Both the position numbers and the translations under genes were made by a program. From UBA11869 sp964544965 (GTDB lineage: Bacteria > Pseudomonadota > Gammaproteobacteria > Eutrophobiales > Eutrophobiaceae), in NCBI GenBank assembly GCA_964544965.1, contig CAZJED010000032.1, forward strand, positions 1-15,929: a DNA stretch of 15,929 nucleotides. Reading direction: 5' to 3'. Below are positions 14,326-15,929 of the stretch, piece by piece. The notes beneath the pieces are model-generated. The model searched no databases. It worked only from the letters and a program-made list of their open reading frames with translations, and was not told the origin of the DNA. The number at the start of each line of letters is the position of its first letter. Within the stretch, counting starts at the first letter, position 1.

Positions 14326-14355
14326 TTTATAACTCGCTAAAATTGTGCATTGCAA
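14326..14355 (-). promoter_or_regulatory. Likely sigma70-type promoter for sgaA
   Basis: On the minus strand TTGCAA (14355-14350) is followed after 18 bases by TATAAA (14331-14326), about 100 bases before the sgaA start. The -10 matches consensus in five of six positions and the -35 in four. It is the best hexamer pair in the 279-base gap between metZ and sgaA; the rest of that gap (14238-14516) shows no gene and no clear terminator for metZ. Confidence 0.45.
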
Positions 14356-14516
14356 TAATTTGTCGCAGAATTCTATAAACAATTTCAGGGCGCGTAGTGT
14401 ACCTAAAAAGTGGTCTTTAAATCCACGTTGGTTTGATTATTTTTCATATATTTTGCGGTTAGAACGGTTTTTTTTAAGTATTTTCTTGATTTTCCTCGGT
14501 CTTGGTTTTTTTTAAA

Positions 14517-15707
14517 TTATCTGCTTAGAGCTTGGTCTAGAGCAGAAATAAGATCAGATACATCCTCAAGACCCACGGAGAGACGAATCAAATTAGGATA
14601 AATCCCGGCTTCTATTTGCTGTTTTTCAGTTAATCTATGATGTGTTGTTGTTGCGGGATGCGTAATTGTACTTTTTGTGTCGCCAAGATTCGCTGTTATT
14701 GAAAAAATATCTATTGAATCAATTAATTTCCATGCTTCTGATTTTTTTCCCTTCACCTCAAAACTAACAACACCACCAAATCCGGACTGTTGAATTTTTG
14801 CTAATTCATGTTGAGGATGTGAGTTCAAACCAGGAAAATAAACTCTTTCCACAGATTTCTGAGTATCTAACCACTCCGCAATTTGCATCGCATTCTCACA
14901 ATGTGCACGCATTCGAATTGATAATGTTTCCAATCCTTTTAAAAATACCCATGCATTAAAGGGGCTCATCGTTGTGCCACCTGTACGTAAAAAAGTGTAA
15001 ACGTCGTCAGATAATATTGCCTCGCTACCTACAATCGCCCCACCAACACAACGTCCTTGTCCATCTAAATATTTCGTCGCTGAATGAATAACTATATCAG
15101 CGCCTAAAGTTAATGGTAATTGGAGGGAAGGGGTACAAAAACAATTATCAACGACTAACAAAATTTCATTTTTATGTGCAATATCAGCAATTTTTTTAAT
15201 ATCAGCAATTTCAGTAAGTGGGTTCGACGGAGTCTCCAAAAAAAGCAGCTTTGTTTGCGGAGTTATCGCTTCTTCCCAGGCATTACAATCAGTCAGATCA
15301 ACGAAGGTAGTATTAATTCCATATTTCGGCAAAATATTTGAGAATAAACTTACAGTCGTACCGAAAATACTCCTCGAAGAAACAATTTGTTCGCCTGTCT
15401 TTAATAAACCAAGTGCCGTAGTCAATATTGCCGCCATACCTGATGAAGTTGCAATACAACGCTCGCCTTTTTCCATCGCTGCGAGTCGTTTCTCGAATGT
15501 TCTCACAGTTGGATTAGTAAAACGTGAATATATATTACCGATGCTATCACCGGCAAAACGAGCTGCTGCTTCGGCAGCATTTTTAAAAACATAACTAGAA
15601 CTAGTGAAGATCAATTCACTATGTTCGCCCTCAAAACTTCGCTCTTGTCCGGCACGAGTTGCTTGTGTGTTTATGCCGAAAGATCTGTATTTTTCATCTG
15701 ACATCAT
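14517..15707 (-). CDS. metZ: O-succinylhomoserine sulfhydrylase
   Basis: PLP-dependent Cys/Met-metabolism enzyme that makes homocysteine from O-succinylhomoserine and sulfide (direct sulfhydrylation route to methionine). 396 residues. Blocks seen: YSRFTNPT (60-67, PLP phosphate contact from the neighbouring subunit), SSGMAAI (88-94), FLETPSNP (156-163), VVDNCFCTP (185-193) and the Schiff-base site HSATKYLDGQGR with K212. DGQGR after the lysine is characteristic of MetZ rather than MetB or MetC; cystathionine gamma-synthase is the alternative. Two ATGs in a row are available. The second (15702-15704) is better spaced from AGAGGA (15717-15712), so the protein may lack the first Met. Transcription is likely controlled by SAM through the upstream SAM-II riboswitch and terminator. 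Confidence 0.93.
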   Translation of the reverse strand: MMSDEKYRSFGINTQATRAGQERSFEGEHSELIFTSSSYVFKNAAEAAARFAGDSIGNIYSRFTNPTVRTFEKRLAAMEKGERCIATSSGMAAILTTALGLLKTGEQIVSSRSIFGTTVSLFSNILPKYGINTTFVDLTDCNAWEEAITPQTKLLFLETPSNPLTEIADIKKIADIAHKNEILLVVDNCFCTPSLQLPLTLGADIVIHSATKYLDGQGRCVGGAIVGSEAILSDDVYTFLRTGGTTMSPFNAWVFLKGLETLSIRMRAHCENAMQIAEWLDTQKSVERVYFPGLNSHPQHELAKIQQSGFGGVVSFEVKGKKSEAWKLIDSIDIFSITANLGDTKSTITHPATTTHHRLTEKQQIEAGIYPNLIRLSVGLEDVSDLISALDQALSR

Positions 15708-15788
15708 GACATCCTCTACAAATTAGTTAAAAATATTAAGAGTCAGCCTGATTAAATCGATGCTAAGTGAATGGGGAATCTAATAACG

Positions 15789-15823
15789 AAAAAACCCGCA
15801 TTCAGCTTGAGCTAAAGCAGGTT
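15789..15823 (-). terminator. Riboswitch-controlled intrinsic terminator in the metZ leader
   Basis: On the minus strand AACCTGC (15823-15817) pairs with GCGGGTT (15799-15793), and inside it TTTAGC (15816-15811) pairs with GCTGAA (15806-15801), with loop TCAA and a single bulged T at 15800. About 13 pairs are followed by a run of T to 15789. It lies 82 bases before the metZ start, so it acts as a leader attenuator and not as a gene-end terminator. Confidence 0.88.
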
Positions 15824-15834
15824 GTCTCTTTAGC
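15811..15834 (-). promoter_or_regulatory. Anti-terminator hairpin in the metZ leader
   Basis: GCTAAAG (15834-15828) is an exact complement of CTTTAGC (15817-15811), with a 10-base loop. The left arm is the conserved 3' block of the SAM-II aptamer and the right arm is part of the 5' half of the terminator, so the aptamer fold and the anti-terminator exclude each other. Without SAM the anti-terminator would form and metZ would be read (inference from pairing). Confidence 0.75.
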
Positions 15835-15875
15835 GGTATTTTTATTGCGCCCGCAAGCTGATTTCAAATCGGCGC
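15826..15875 (-). ncRNA. SAM-II riboswitch aptamer upstream of metZ
   Basis: On the minus strand the leader opens with stem GCGCC (15875-15871) / GGCGC (15851-15847), enclosing a loop with GATTTGA and GCTTGC, then an A-rich linker AATAAAAATA and the 3' block CGCTAAAGAG. These blocks, in this order and spacing, match the SAM-II (metA-motif, SAM_alpha) consensus GAUUUGA...GCUUGC...GCUAAA, a pseudoknotted SAM sensor found mostly upstream of methionine genes in Alphaproteobacteria and in marine metagenomes. Its place before metZ fits. A covariance-model search was not run. Confidence 0.86.
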
Positions 15876-15883
15876 ATATGTCC

Positions 15884-15912
15884 AAAATAGTCAATATCTA
15901 CCCTAATGTCAA
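15884..15912 (-). promoter_or_regulatory. Sigma70-type promoter of metZ
   Basis: On the minus strand a perfect TTGACA (15912-15907) is followed after 17 bases by TATTTT (15889-15884). Transcription would start near 15879-15877, only a few bases before the first stem of the SAM-II aptamer, so the riboswitch is the very 5' end of the mRNA and the leader is about 170 bases long. Bases 15913-15929 show no feature apart from an A/T run at the edge. Confidence 0.8.
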
Positions 15913-15929
15913 TTATTTAGAGGTTTTTT

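Overview
The window is AT-rich chromosomal DNA from a proteobacterium, most likely a gammaproteobacterium. The partial CTP synthase at the left edge reads like gamma-type PyrG (ITGGVVSSLGKGIASASLG, LEARGLEV, LKLDPYINVDPGTMS), and MetZ-type methionine synthesis fits that group. The exact genus cannot be set from this sequence. No rRNA, tRNA, CRISPR array, transposase or phage gene was seen.

The theme is C1 assimilation by the serine cycle. From left to right: the start of pyrG (minus strand); a 346-base divergent intergenic region; fhs, formate-THF ligase (plus strand); a bidirectional terminator; an MFS exporter (minus) divergent from an alanine/glycine:cation symporter (plus). Then comes a minus-strand run that reads, in transcription order, mcl, mtkA, mtkB, a hydroxypyruvate/glyoxylate reductase gene, ppc and a predicted nucleotidyltransferase. 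The gaps in this run are 10-45 bases. Upstream of it on the same strand lies sgaA (serine-glyoxylate aminotransferase) with its own terminator, and upstream of that metZ.

How the genes work together: Fhs loads formate onto THF. Glycine plus the C1 unit gives serine (glyA is not in the window). SgaA turns serine plus glyoxylate into hydroxypyruvate plus glycine, and the reductase makes glycerate. After glycerate kinase and enolase (not here), Ppc makes oxaloacetate, and malate dehydrogenase (not here) makes malate. MtkAB makes malyl-CoA and Mcl splits it to acetyl-CoA plus glyoxylate. The symporter could feed glycine or alanine into the same pool.

The most striking non-coding element is upstream of metZ: a sigma70-like promoter, a SAM-II-type riboswitch aptamer that starts almost at the transcription start, an anti-terminator stem, and a strong intrinsic terminator that shares one arm with the anti-terminator. 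The least explained gene is the nucleotidyltransferase-fold protein at the end of the serine-cycle operon.
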